From positions 1-37,637 of the forward strand of contig JAFVHN010000095.1 of the NCBI GenBank assembly GCA_017474515.1: 37,637 bases of DNA, in the 5' to 3' direction. Positions 8,777 through 15,765 of this stretch are shown here, piece by piece. A program made the position numbers and the translations under genes. Numbering within the stretch: position 1 is the first letter of the stretch; each line of letters begins with the position of its first letter. The notes beneath the pieces are model-generated. The model was not told the origin of the DNA and did not search any database. It worked only from the letters and a program-made list of their open reading frames with translations. This DNA is from Prevotella sp. (GTDB lineage Bacteria; Bacteroidota; Bacteroidia; Bacteroidales; Bacteroidaceae).

Positions 8777-9013
8777 TCATTTTGTGCCTCCTTCTTTTGC
8801 ATCCCAATTGCGCAAAGCCTCCTGCACATTCCACACCACTCCGTCAATGCTCTCGGTATGCAGTGTGTCATAGCAGTCGAACAACAACCGCCTTATAAGG
8901 TCATGGTGTTTTAGGCGGTTGTGCAGCTCTGTAGTGGAGATGCCCATCTGTCTTGCCGTGGCCCCGATGGCCAATGTCACAAATTGAGTTTTTTGCAAAG
9001 CCGTTGCTTCCAT
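8777..9013 (-). CDS. Small DUF3791-like partner protein
   Basis: A 78-aa protein with a helical N-terminus (ARQMGISTTELHNRLKHHD) and the core LIRRLLFDCYDTLHTES followed by VVWNVQEALRNW. The pattern of a helical segment, then YDTLHT and a final amphipathic helix is what I associate with DUF3791-type proteins that flank DUF3990 genes. Its promoter (9043-9074) is clear and divergent from sufB. No DUF3990 gene lies between it and the 66-aa gene: the gap is only 31 bases. The pair is therefore either a reduced version or the two ends of a deleted three-gene set. Confidence 0.7.
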   Translation of the reverse strand: MEATALQKTQFVTLAIGATARQMGISTTELHNRLKHHDLIRRLLFDCYDTLHTESIDGVVWNVQEALRNWDAKEGGTK

Positions 9014-9042
9014 ATTCTTTCACTGCAAATGTTATACGGTTG

Positions 9043-9074
9043 CAAAGTTAAGGAAATCTTAGGAAAGGAACAAA
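9043..9074 (-). promoter_or_regulatory. Promoter of the small minus-strand gene pair
   Basis: Read on the minus strand, TTTG (9074-9071) and TAACTTTG (9050-9043) are 20 bases apart, a full match to the Bacteroidetes consensus. Transcription would start near 9035, about 20 bases before the ATG. An 8-bp inverted repeat, TTCCGTTT (9090-9097) with AAACGGAA (9121-9128), lies between this and the sufB promoter and could be an operator. Confidence 0.75.
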
Positions 9075-9169
9075 GAAATGTAGATGATTTTCCGTTTGCA
9101 AATAATTATAAAAGAAAGGAAAACGGAAGAAAATGAGGGGAGGGGGAGCGGGTTTTCGATTATTTGTTG

Positions 9170-9177
9170 TAATTTTG
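9170..9177 (+). promoter_or_regulatory. -7 element of the sufB promoter
   Basis: TAATTTTG matches TAnnTTTG and lies 23 bases before the sufB ATG at 9201. No clear TTTG stands 19-21 bases upstream. Its position excludes the longer in-frame start at 9084. Confidence 0.55.
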
Positions 9178-9200
9178 CAGGGAAAAACGGAAAAGGAGAC

Positions 9201-10694
9201 ATGCAAGATACTGGAAACCAAGACAACGGAAAGAAGAAAAAGCCGACGGAAGGGAACGACAACGAGCTGGTGAGACGCATTGCCGAGCAGAAATACGAGT
9301 TCGGGTTCACCACCGACGTGGCGACGGACATCATTGAGAAAGGACTCAACGAGGACGTGGTGCGCATTATCTCGAAGAAGAAGGGCGAGCCGGAATGGAT
9401 GCTCGACTTCCGCCTTCGTGCGCTGCGCCACTGGCAGACCATGCGCCAGCCGGATTGGGGCCACCTCCACCTGCCGCCCATCGACTATCAGGCCATCAGC
9501 TACTACGCCGACCCGCTGGCGAAGAAGGCGAAGGGCGACGGAAAGATAGACCCCGAGTTGGAAAAGACCTTCGACAAGCTGGGCATCCCCCTGGAGGAGC
9601 GGCTCGCCCTGAGCGGCAACACCGCCGTGGACGCCATCATGGACTCGGTGTCGGTGAAGACCACGTTCAAGGAGAAGTTGCGCGAGAAAGGCGTCATCTT
9701 CTGCTCCATCGGCGAGGCCATCAAGGAGCACGGCGACCTGGTGCGCCAATACCTCGGCACCGTGGTGCCCTACCGCGACAATTTCTTTGCCGCCCTCAAC
9801 TCGGCGGTGTTCAGCGACGGCTCGTTCGTATATATCCCCAAGGGCGTGCGGTGCCCCATGGAACTGAGCTCCTATTTCCGCATCAACGCCCTGGGCACGG
9901 GGCAATTTGAGCGCACGCTCATCGTGGCCGACGACGACAGCTACGTGAGCTACCTGGAGGGCTGCACGGCCCCCATGCGCGACGAGAACCAGCTGCATGC
10001 CGCAATTGTGGAAATTGTGGTGATGAACCGCGCGGAGGTGAAATACTCCACGGTGCAGAACTGGTACCCGGGCGACGAAAACGGACGCGGCGGCGTGCTC
10101 AACCTTGTCACCAAGCGCGGCGACCTGCGCGGCGAGGGGTCCAAGCTGTCGTGGACGCAGGTGGAAACGGGCTCCGCCGTGACGTGGAAATATCCGTCGT
10201 GCGTGCTTCGCGGCGACAACTCCACGGCCGAGTTCTACAGCGTGGCCGTTACGAACAACTACCAGCAGGCCGACACGGGCACGAAGATGATACACATGGG
10301 CCGCAACACCAAATCGACCATCATCTCGAAAGGCATCAGCGCCGGCCATTCGCAAAACAGCTACCGAGGCCTGGTGCGGGCCACGGCGAAGGCCGACAAC
10401 GCCCGCAACTACTCGTGCTGCGACAGCCTCTTGCTGGGCAGCGAGTGCGGGGCGCACACCTTCCCCTATATGGACGTGCACAACCCCACGGCCATCTTCG
10501 AGCACGAGGCCACCACGAGCAAGATTTCCGAAGACCAGCTCTTCTATTGCAACCAGCGCGGCATTCCCACCGAGCAGGCCGTGGGGCTCATTGTCAACGG
10601 CTACGCCAAGGAGGTGCTCAACAAGCTCCCGATGGAGTTTGCCGTGGAAGCGCAGAAACTGCTTAGCGTAACGCTTGAAGGAACGGTGGGGTGA
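9201..10694 (+). CDS. sufB: Fe-S cluster assembly protein SufB
   Basis: SufB is the scaffold subunit of the SufBCD complex on which Fe-S clusters are built in the cytoplasm. The product is 497 aa, normal for the family. It shows the right-handed beta-helix core with [19 protein letters not shown], the [11 protein letters not shown] stretch, [17 protein letters not shown] and the C-terminal helical signature [20 protein letters not shown]. The ATG at 9201 follows AAAAGGAGA and the -7 element. Unusually, sufC is not next: an opposite-strand five-gene module and two repeat elements lie between, so sufB is 5 kb from its partners. It must be transcribed separately from sufCDS. Confidence 0.97.
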   Translation: MQDTGNQDNGKKKKPTEGNDNELVRRIAEQKYEFGFTTDVATDIIEKGLNEDVVRIISKKKGEPEWMLDFRLRALRHWQTMRQPDWGHLHLPPIDYQAISYYADPLAKKAKGDGKIDPELEKTFDKLGIPLEERLALSGNTAVDAIMDSVSVKTTFKEKLREKGVIFCSIGEAIKEHGDLVRQYLGTVVPYRDNFFAALNSAVFSDGSFVYIPKGVRCPMELSSYFRINALGTGQFERTLIVADDDSYVSYLEGCTAPMRDENQLHAAIVEIVVMNRAEVKYSTVQNWYPGDENGRGGVLNLVTKRGDLRGEGSKLSWTQVETGSAVTWKYPSCVLRGDNSTAEFYSVAVTNNYQQADTGTKMIHMGRNTKSTIISKGISAGHSQNSYRGLVRATAKADNARNYSCCDSLLLGSECGAHTFPYMDVHNPTAIFEHEATTSKISEDQLFYCNQRGIPTEQAVGLIVNGYAKEVLNKLPMEFAVEAQKLLSVTLEGTVG

Positions 10695-10711
10695 CTTGCA
10701 AGTTTTTTTGG

Positions 10712-10743
10712 AGTTTAGGAGTTTAGGAGTTCAGGAGTTCAGA
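10712..10743 (+). repeat. 8-bp tandem array, AGTTTAGG type
   Basis: Four perfect-period units: AGTTTAGG (10712-10719), AGTTTAGG (10720-10727), AGTTCAGG (10728-10735) and AGTTCAGA (10736-10743). The last unit runs into CGATAGT. It starts 17 bases after the sufB stop. A sister array is at 12152-12183. Confidence 0.9.
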
Positions 10744-10794
10744 CGATAGTTTTCTTCTCAATAAAGAATGTGGGTGGAAAACTATCGTCTGAAC
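10737..10794 (+). repeat. 18-bp inverted repeat after sufB
   Basis: GTTCAGACGATAGTTTTC (10737-10754) is perfectly complementary to GAAAACTATCGTCTGAAC (10777-10794) around a 22-base loop. It overlaps the last unit of the 8-bp array. No T-run follows, so it is an atypical terminator; it may protect the 3' end of the sufB mRNA. Confidence 0.85.
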
Positions 10795-10825
10795 TTATAA
10801 AATGATAAGGCAAAACGGGCCTTCG

Positions 10826-11056
10826 TTTTGTCAAGATTTTTCAACAAATTTTGGTTCCCCCAAGAAGTTTGACGGCAAATTTCGGGGAGAGAATTGGCAA
10901 ATTGAGGGGAGAGAATTGGCGTTTTTCTCCCCTCAATTTGCGGTCAAACACCACGCTATTTGCAAGCCTTTGATTTTCAACAAATTACAAAACCGTCGGA
11001 AAATCGGCGATTTTGTCAAGATTTCTTACCAAAATTCCCCCATGTCCTTATCCATC
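10826..11056 (+). repeat. Interspersed palindromic element, copy A (plus)
   Basis: Conserved blocks in order: TTTTGTCAAGATTTTTC (10826-10842); inverted-repeat arm beginning GTTTGACGGCAAATTTCGGG (10867-10891); opposite arm ending TTTGCGGTCAAAC (10927-10949); TTTTGTCAAGATTTCTTACC (11011-11030) followed by AAAATTCCCCC; then CTTATCCATCAC (11047-11058). The first and last large blocks form a direct repeat. The internal sequence GCAAATTGAGGGGAG (10897-10911) also pairs perfectly with 10927-10941, giving competing hairpins. The copy fills most of the 444-base gap between sufB and the next gene; no gene is supported in that gap. Copies B and C share block order and spacing. Confidence 0.85.
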
Positions 11057-11063
11057 ACACGCA

Positions 11064-11106
11064 CAAAAAAACGGGACTGGCGCCTTTTACAAGCGAGTCC
11101 CGTTTT
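11064..11106 (-). terminator. Terminator of the SPFH module
   Basis: AGTCCCGTTTT (11096-11106) pairs with AAAACGGGACT (11068-11078). Read on the minus strand, the stem is followed by a run of seven T (11070-11064). It lies just beyond the 3' end of the DUF4359-like gene. Confidence 0.85.
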
Positions 11107-11138
11107 CTTATTATTCCTGTTTCTTTCAACGAGCCGGG

Positions 11139-11675
11139 TTATTTGTTTTTCTGCGCCTTGCGCTCTTCCTTTTCCCTGCGTCGTTCTTCCTTAGCCTTGC
11201 GCCGCTCCTCCTTTGCCTTTCGGCGTTCCTCTTTCAGCTGTTCGCGTTTCAGCCTCTTGACATCCTTGAGCGCCACCTTTGCCGCTTCCAGTTCGTTTTT
11301 TGCCTCATCCTTTTCATCGGCGGCCTTTTCCAGTGCCTCGCGCAGCATTTTCTTGTCGAACGTAAACACATGTCCCAAGATGCCCAGCGAGAGGGTGCGG
11401 TCGTTGCCGCCCTGGCTGATGTGCGTGGTGTTGAACAGGTAGTAGTTGTTCACCTGCAACTTGCTGTTGAGCGCCACCTCCACGGTTTTGTTCACGATGT
11501 TTTTTCCCAGCTTCGTCAGGGCATTGTCGCCAAATCCCCTGTTCTCAGCCTCTTCGTCCACATACGCTTTCACGGCTTCCATCATGGCGGCCTTGTGTGC
11601 GGCCTTGTCGGGAACCGTCTGTGTCATCAATACCGCCACCAGCAGCAGGATGACAATAACCAAAAGTTTTTTCAT
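11139..11675 (-). CDS. Membrane-anchored DUF4359-like protein
   Basis: A 178-aa protein. Residues 1-20 form a hydrophobic N-terminal anchor or signal (KKLLVIVILLLVAVLM). A central domain (about 24-115) carries TVPDKAAHK and NNYYLFNTTHIS and reads like DUF4359, a family of unknown function; that name is from memory. From about residue 113 to the end the protein is almost wholly Lys, Arg, Glu and Ala, with repeats of KEERRKA, a long charged helix or coiled coil. It is the last gene of the minus-strand module, 93 bases after the GYF_2 gene, with its own -7 element at 11702-11709. It may be expressed both with the module and alone. Role unknown. Confidence 0.75.
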   Translation of the reverse strand: MKKLLVIVILLLVAVLMTQTVPDKAAHKAAMMEAVKAYVDEEAENRGFGDNALTKLGKNIVNKTVEVALNSKLQVNNYYLFNTTHISQGGNDRTLSLGILGHVFTFDKKMLREALEKAADEKDEAKNELEAAKVALKDVKRLKREQLKEERRKAKEERRKAKEERRREKEERKAQKNK

Positions 11676-11701
11676 CTTTTTCTATGTATTGTTTGCGCGT
11701 G

Positions 11702-11709
11702 CAAAGATA
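11702..11709 (-). promoter_or_regulatory. -7 element before the DUF4359-like gene
   Basis: On the minus strand this reads TATCTTTG, a full TAnnTTTG match 26 bases before the ATG at 11675. A matching TTTG 19-21 bases upstream is not evident. Confidence 0.5.
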
Positions 11710-11768
11710 CAAAAAAAGAGAGAAAAGCCATTATGTTAGGCAAAAAAACATGCCATTCGCCCGATTTC

Positions 11769-12128
11769 TCAGGGCTGCACGGCGGTGGTGAGGGGCGGCG
11801 GGGTGAGGGCCACGATGCGGAGCACCTGAGGCACCTGTTCCGCGGGTTTCCATTCGGCCATGCCGGGCATCCAGCACAGCGTGTCCTTGTTGAGCCTGTG
11901 GCTGAGCACCATTTGCGACAACTCGCGCTCGTCGAGCGGTCCCAGGGGTTGCCCGTCCACGGCCACATAGAACATTTCGGGTTGTGGCTTCGGCATGGTC
12001 TGAATGCTTCCGGGCACCTGCATTTGTTGCAACTGCTGGTTCATGCTTCCCACCATCTGGCGGGCTATCTGCATGCTCATGCCGAACTCCACGAGGCGGT
12101 CGAGCGAAAAGAAATTGCTGTCGTCCAT
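11769..12128 (-). CDS. GYF_2-domain protein
   Basis: A 119-aa protein. Residues 1-50 are helical, Met- and Gln-rich and probably oligomerising. Residues 52-104 form a GYF_2 (DUF4339) domain: MFYVAVDGQPLGPLDERELS, then TLCWMPGMAEWKPAEQVP. The GPL, W-x-x-GM and W-x-A positions match the family. The tail contains TPPPL. GYF-type domains bind proline-rich peptides in eukaryotes; bacterial GYF_2 proteins are poorly studied. The same domain type ends the SPFH protein two genes upstream, so the two probably act on one target. No membrane segment is visible. Confidence 0.85.
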   Translation of the reverse strand: MDDSNFFSLDRLVEFGMSMQIARQMVGSMNQQLQQMQVPGSIQTMPKPQPEMFYVAVDGQPLGPLDERELSQMVLSHRLNKDTLCWMPGMAEWKPAEQVPQVLRIVALTPPPLTTAVQP

Positions 12129-12151
12129 ATTGTTGATATTTATTTTTTGGG

Positions 12152-12183
12152 AGTTTAGGAATTTGGGAGTTTAGGAGTTTAGA
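12152..12183 (+). repeat. 8-bp tandem array, second copy
   Basis: Units AGTTTAGG (12152-12159), AATTTGGG (12160-12167), AGTTTAGG (12168-12175) and AGTTTAGA (12176-12183), followed by CAATAGT. Unit, period, copy number and tail match the array at 10712-10743. This one lies inside the minus-strand module, between two of its genes. Confidence 0.85.
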
Positions 12184-12234
12184 CAATAGTGGAGGCGGGA
12201 GCGCCTATTCCCCGTGAGGGGCTGGTTTAGGTGT

Positions 12235-12555
12235 TCAACCCTTTTTCCTGAATTTCACCCACACCAGCGCACCGAGCACGATAAGCAGTACGGCAAAAAT
12301 GCGCAAGCCCGTTCGCCAGGTGGCCTGGTCGTCTTTTTCCTCTTCCATCATTTTTTCCATGTCTTCGGCGCCCTCCTTGACGAGGTAATATTTCGCTCCG
12401 TCGAGATAGAGCGAGGTGAGCGAGTTGCCCTTGATGCGGCCAATGACGGTAACGGTCTGCAAGGGGTTGACAACCCGGTACGACACGTCCACGTCGCCGC
12501 TGGTGTCGTAGTCACGATTTGAGGCGATCCTGAAGCCCCTCTTCGTCATTTTCAA
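12235..12555 (-). CDS. Small C-terminally anchored membrane protein
   Basis: About 106 residues from a TTG at 12555. The N-terminal 70 residues look like a beta domain (DVSYRVVNPLQTVTVIGRIKG); the C-terminus is one membrane helix (about residues 82-102) ending in the basic VKFRKKG. No ATG or GTG start exists. The same frame stays open upstream, without a start codon, right back to the stop codon of the SPFH gene at 12697-12699. That upstream part is A/T-richer than its surroundings but reads plausibly as protein. The gene may have lost its start, may use a rare start, or may once have been joined to the SPFH gene. Family not recognised. Confidence 0.55.
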   Translation of the reverse strand: MKMTKRGFRIASNRDYDTSGDVDVSYRVVNPLQTVTVIGRIKGNSLTSLYLDGAKYYLVKEGAEDMEKMMEEEKDDQATWRTGLRIFAVLLIVLGALVWVKFRKKG

Positions 12556-12696
12556 CGTATAGCTTTGGTCGTCGGTGGCGGTTTCCGCTGCCTTGTCAAC
12601 TAGAAAGTGCTTATCAATTTTACTTTCATTGTGGCCGGTTTCTTTAGTTGCTAATAGATATTGCTGAGAATCAACAACATACCGAACATAGAGCGA

Positions 12697-14088
12697 TTAA
12701 GGCATGGGCGGGGGCATGGGCGGGGGAGTGGCTCCGGCCGGCGGTGCGAAGAGCGGCGACAATTCGGGTTGCATGGCGGCCTCGCCCCATTGCGCCATTC
12801 CCTGCCTCCATACGAGCGTCTGGGGCTTCAAGTTTCCATTTTGCACCAGTTGCATCATTTGCGGCTGGGAGAAAGGCCCGGCCTGCTGTCCGCCGATGGC
12901 CACAAACCATTGCACGTTGGGCATGGGCGGCGGCGTGGGCTGGCTGCCGGGCATGGGCGGTGGCGTGCCGCCTTGTGGTTGTTGCCAATATTGTCCCATG
13001 TTTCCCATCATTCCGGCCATTTGGTGTCCCATTGCTCCGCCCATCATCATTCCGGTCATCATTCCGGCGGCATTCATTCCTCCTCCGCCGCCACCGTCGC
13101 CCATCTGCCCCATTTGTCCGAGGCTCTCTGCGGCGGCCTTGAGCACTTCGGTCTGCTGGTCCAGTCCGTGTGCTCCGATGAATTGCGTTTCGGTCTGCAG
13201 GCGTTGTGCGCGCTGAGCCTCCTCCCTTTGAATGCGCAGGGTTTCCTCCATGTTTTGTCGGTTGATTTCCTGCGTATCCTTCAGGTTCTTGATGTTCACG
13301 TCGCGCTGAGCCTTCAAGGTGTCGGCGGTGATGCCTGCGGTGAGGTGCCTGAGCTCCTCGTAGTAAGGGCTTTCCTTGTTGATTTCTATGGCCGCAATGT
13401 CAATGGCCTTGAGGTTCACGCCGAAGTCGGTTTCAATCCTTGGCCTGAGTTTTTGCTCTGAGCGCTCGTTCACCTCCATAATCATTCGCTCCACCTGCAC
13501 GAGCGGCAGACCCGTTTCTTGCGGCAGGTTGGCCACGATGCCCTTGATGTTGCGGCGCACGGCGTCCTGAATCTGCTTGATGAGATTCTCGTGGCTGAAG
13601 TTCACCAGGCGGTTGAGCTTGATGAACTGCTTGTAGTCGGTGATGTTGAACGTCATGGTTCCCCTTACGGCCACGGGCACGCCGTGGTCGGGCAGGCGGG
13701 GGTCGAAGACGTCGAAATAGGGTACGGCGAAGCGCACCTGGTTGTTCTGCTGAAGGTTAATGAAATACACCTCGGCCTGGAATGGCGAGTCGCCGCCGTA
13801 GGCCAGCCCGATGATGTTTGTCAATACGGGCAGGTTGGCCGTGGTGATGGTCTGCTCGAAGGGCCCCTCAATGAAGTCCTGCATGGTGCCGTCTTTCTGC
13901 TGATAGACGAAAACCGCCACCTCGCCGTCTTTCACGCGCAGGGTGCTTCCCCAGCGAATGCTGTTCTCACGGCTGGTGCTATTGGCCTCCTGGTTCCTGG
14001 GCCTCCATTTCCACACGATATATTCTTGCTCGTCGCAACGGATGACGTTCATGATTCCGCCTCCGCGACCTCTTCCGAAAAGTCCCAT
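12697..14088 (-). CDS. SPFH/band-7 protein with C-terminal GYF_2 domain
   Basis: A 463-aa protein. Residues 20-250 form an SPFH/band-7 domain of the YdjI-like ('virion core protein') branch: short N-terminus without a membrane helix, the VWKWRP segment, and a DFGVNL-x-AIDIAAIEI strand near 221-236. A coiled coil follows (about 255-305), then a Gly/Met-rich linker (325-370), PPPMP motifs at 376-380 and 386-390, a GYF_2 domain (392-442: WFVAIGGQQAGPF, LVWRQGMAQW) and a second proline-rich tail ending PPPMPPPMP. Bacillus YdjI helps recruit PspA to stressed membranes. Replacement of the zinc-ribbon end by GYF_2 is what sets this protein apart. It lies 48 bases after the zinc-ribbon membrane gene. 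Confidence 0.88.
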   Translation of the reverse strand: MGLFGRGRGGGIMNVIRCDEQEYIVWKWRPRNQEANSTSRENSIRWGSTLRVKDGEVAVFVYQQKDGTMQDFIEGPFEQTITTANLPVLTNIIGLAYGGDSPFQAEVYFINLQQNNQVRFAVPYFDVFDPRLPDHGVPVAVRGTMTFNITDYKQFIKLNRLVNFSHENLIKQIQDAVRRNIKGIVANLPQETGLPLVQVERMIMEVNERSEQKLRPRIETDFGVNLKAIDIAAIEINKESPYYEELRHLTAGITADTLKAQRDVNIKNLKDTQEINRQNMEETLRIQREEAQRAQRLQTETQFIGAHGLDQQTEVLKAAAESLGQMGQMGDGGGGGGMNAAGMMTGMMMGGAMGHQMAGMMGNMGQYWQQPQGGTPPPMPGSQPTPPPMPNVQWFVAIGGQQAGPFSQPQMMQLVQNGNLKPQTLVWRQGMAQWGEAAMQPELSPLFAPPAGATPPPMPPPMP

Positions 14089-14136
14089 TGTTTATAAGTT
14101 TAAAAGGTGAAAAAAAAGAAAGGGTGAAAAAAAGAG

Positions 14137-15114
14137 CTATTCGCTGACGCTGGTGTCGTCTTCCTCGACTTCGCTGAGGTCGTAGATTTCGTGTCCGCAA
14201 TACTTGTCAATCTCTTTCTTGTGGGTCACATAGAACGTGGAAAGCTGATTGGTGTAGTTCTTGAACAGCTTGTCGAATGTTTCCTTCTTTGTCTTCTCAT
14301 AGCTGGAATATTCGTCCACGGTGGTCCAGATGATGTCCATGGCGGCGTTTTTCCTCTGCTCAAAGTTCTCGATGGTGAGGGGAAGTGCCTTCAGGCTGTC
14401 GAGTTGTCCCACCAGGGTGTTGTATTGCTCGTCAACTTTCAGCTCGGTCTGTGAGTCGGAGCACATGCCAATGAAAGTGAGAATGGCGCCGATGATGAGT
14501 GCCACGAGGCATCCGGTGTAGCAGCCTTTGTTGTTTTGGTAGCTCAGGCTGTTTCCTCCGCCCGACCCTTTCAATGCCGCAATCCTGGCCTTCTCCTCCA
14601 TTTTCTTCATTTCGGCCTCTTGCCTGCGTCTTTCGGCTTCCTGTTTCTTCCACTCAGCAACCTCCTGGCGTATTTCTTCAAGCAGGACCTTCACCTTCGG
14701 GTTTTCGCCGTAGAGTGTCATGGCCTTGCGGCGGTGCTCCTCGAGTGTTGCCACCACCAGGGGTGCGTTGACGGTTCCGGCCTTCAATTGTGCCAGTCCG
14801 CGGTTCATCTGCTCAATGAGGAAGTCGAGTTCCTGGTTGCGGCTGTCGTTGCTTACCACGCTTCCGCATGAGGGGCAGATGCCCGTCAGGGCCGGAAGGA
14901 TTTCGCCGCAGGCGGGGCACTTGAGCAACTTGGGCTGGGCGGCCTGCTTCTGCTGGCGTATTTTCTGGACTTCAGCGTCGAGCAACAGGTTGACCTCGTC
15001 GGGGTCGTTGCCTTCGAGTAGTGCGCGCTTCACGATAATGGCGCGTTCCTCGGGGGTGAGCATGCCGTCAACAAGCGAGGCGGCAATAAGCTCTCTTAGG
15101 GATTCTGAGAACAT
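14137..15114 (-). CDS. Zinc-ribbon membrane protein of the SPFH module
   Basis: A 325-aa protein and the first gene of the minus-strand module. Residues 1-50 form a helical TerB-like segment with LVDGMLTPEER and DPDEVNLLLD. A zinc ribbon follows (C66-x2-C69, C80-x2-C83: CPACG and CPSCG). A long charged coiled coil covers about 140-182, then a Gly/Ser hinge and one membrane helix (about 199-218, CLVALIIGAILTFIGMC). The C-terminal 105 residues, on the other side of the membrane, are helical and end in an acidic tail. The layout resembles Bacillus YdjG (zinc ribbon plus membrane helix), partner of YdjI. That parallel is structural inference, not a family assignment. Confidence 0.8.
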   Translation of the reverse strand: MFSESLRELIAASLVDGMLTPEERAIIVKRALLEGNDPDEVNLLLDAEVQKIRQQKQAAQPKLLKCPACGEILPALTGICPSCGSVVSNDSRNQELDFLIEQMNRGLAQLKAGTVNAPLVVATLEEHRRKAMTLYGENPKVKVLLEEIRQEVAEWKKQEAERRRQEAEMKKMEEKARIAALKGSGGGNSLSYQNNKGCYTGCLVALIIGAILTFIGMCSDSQTELKVDEQYNTLVGQLDSLKALPLTIENFEQRKNAAMDIIWTTVDEYSSYEKTKKETFDKLFKNYTNQLSTFYVTHKKEIDKYCGHEIYDLSEVEEDDTSVSE

Positions 15115-15266
15115 GGCGTTTATCTGTTTTAGTTAATATTTAAGGTGGATGATGATATGAAAAGAACCTGCGGACAGGCCGCCGGATGTTTAAAGGGGGG
15201 AGTGTTTACATCATTGTCTTGGTTTGGGGTTAAAGTGGAAAGTAAAGACTGGAAATAATAGTGCCA

Positions 15267-15274
15267 CAAATTTA
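15267..15274 (-). promoter_or_regulatory. Possible -7 element of the SPFH module
   Basis: On the minus strand this reads TAAATTTG, matching TAnnTTTG. It would give a leader of about 145 bases. No good TTTG is found at the right spacing upstream, so support is weak. Confidence 0.35.
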
Positions 15275-15366
15275 TAAATAAATTTTCATTTACCGTCGTT
15301 TCGGGTTGAAAAATAAACATCTGGTAAATATTTTTTACCTTCGTTAACAACACGACAGACAGCTAT

Positions 15367-15586
15367 CCGGGTGGATAGAAACTGTCAAAAATTTTGACAA
15401 AAACGAGGAAAACTGCCGGCTTTTGTAACATACTGATAATCAAGGGTGTATAAATCGGTGAGAGTTTGACCGCAAATTTCGGGGAGAGATTTTGAAGTTT
15501 GAGAGGAGAAATCTTCAAGATCTCTCCCCGAAATTTGCGGTCAAACCCCGGCCCCCTTGAAAGTTTCCATGAAAAATCTTGACAAA
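15367..15586 (-). repeat. Interspersed palindromic element, copy B (minus)
   Basis: Read on the minus strand the block order is that of copies A and C: TTTGTCAAGATTTTTCATG (15586-15568), the inverted repeat (15546-15464), a TTGATTATCAGT block, TTTTTGTCAAAATTT (15403-15389) and CTATCCACCCGG (15378-15367). The inverted repeat is the longest of the three copies: 15464-15497 against 15513-15546, 34 bp with one G-T pair, of which the outer 26 bp are perfect, around a 15-base loop. The gap 15115-15765 holds this element and promoters; no gene is supported in it. Confidence 0.85.
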
Positions 15587-15699
15587 CCTCGCGCCTTCTG
15601 CCCTGCGCGGGTATTGTGAAAAAACGTTTTCGCGAGTAGAGGAACAAGCCACTTTTTCGACACTTTAGCAGCGAAGATAAACATTTCTTCCTCAGAGTG

Positions 15700-15730
15700 G
15701 CCGATAATTCGGCTTTTTTGTGTAAATTTG
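15700..15730 (+). promoter_or_regulatory. sufC promoter region with hairpin
   Basis: TAAATTTG (15723-15730) is the -7 element, 35 bases before the sufC ATG; it lies after the in-frame ATG at 15697, which is therefore excluded. Just upstream GCCGA-TAAT-TCGGC (15700-15713) is followed by six T, a small terminator-like hairpin lying where the -33 element should be. It could block read-in or be bound by a regulator. Confidence 0.5.
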
Positions 15731-15765
15731 CACTCTTAAAACAATTATCAAAGAAAAAAGCACCG

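Noticed and set aside
11139-15114. Prophage or phage-structural module because of the 'virion core protein' label often given to such SPFH proteins
   Set aside because: No capsid, tail, portal, terminase or integrase genes are nearby; the domain set points to a cellular membrane module.
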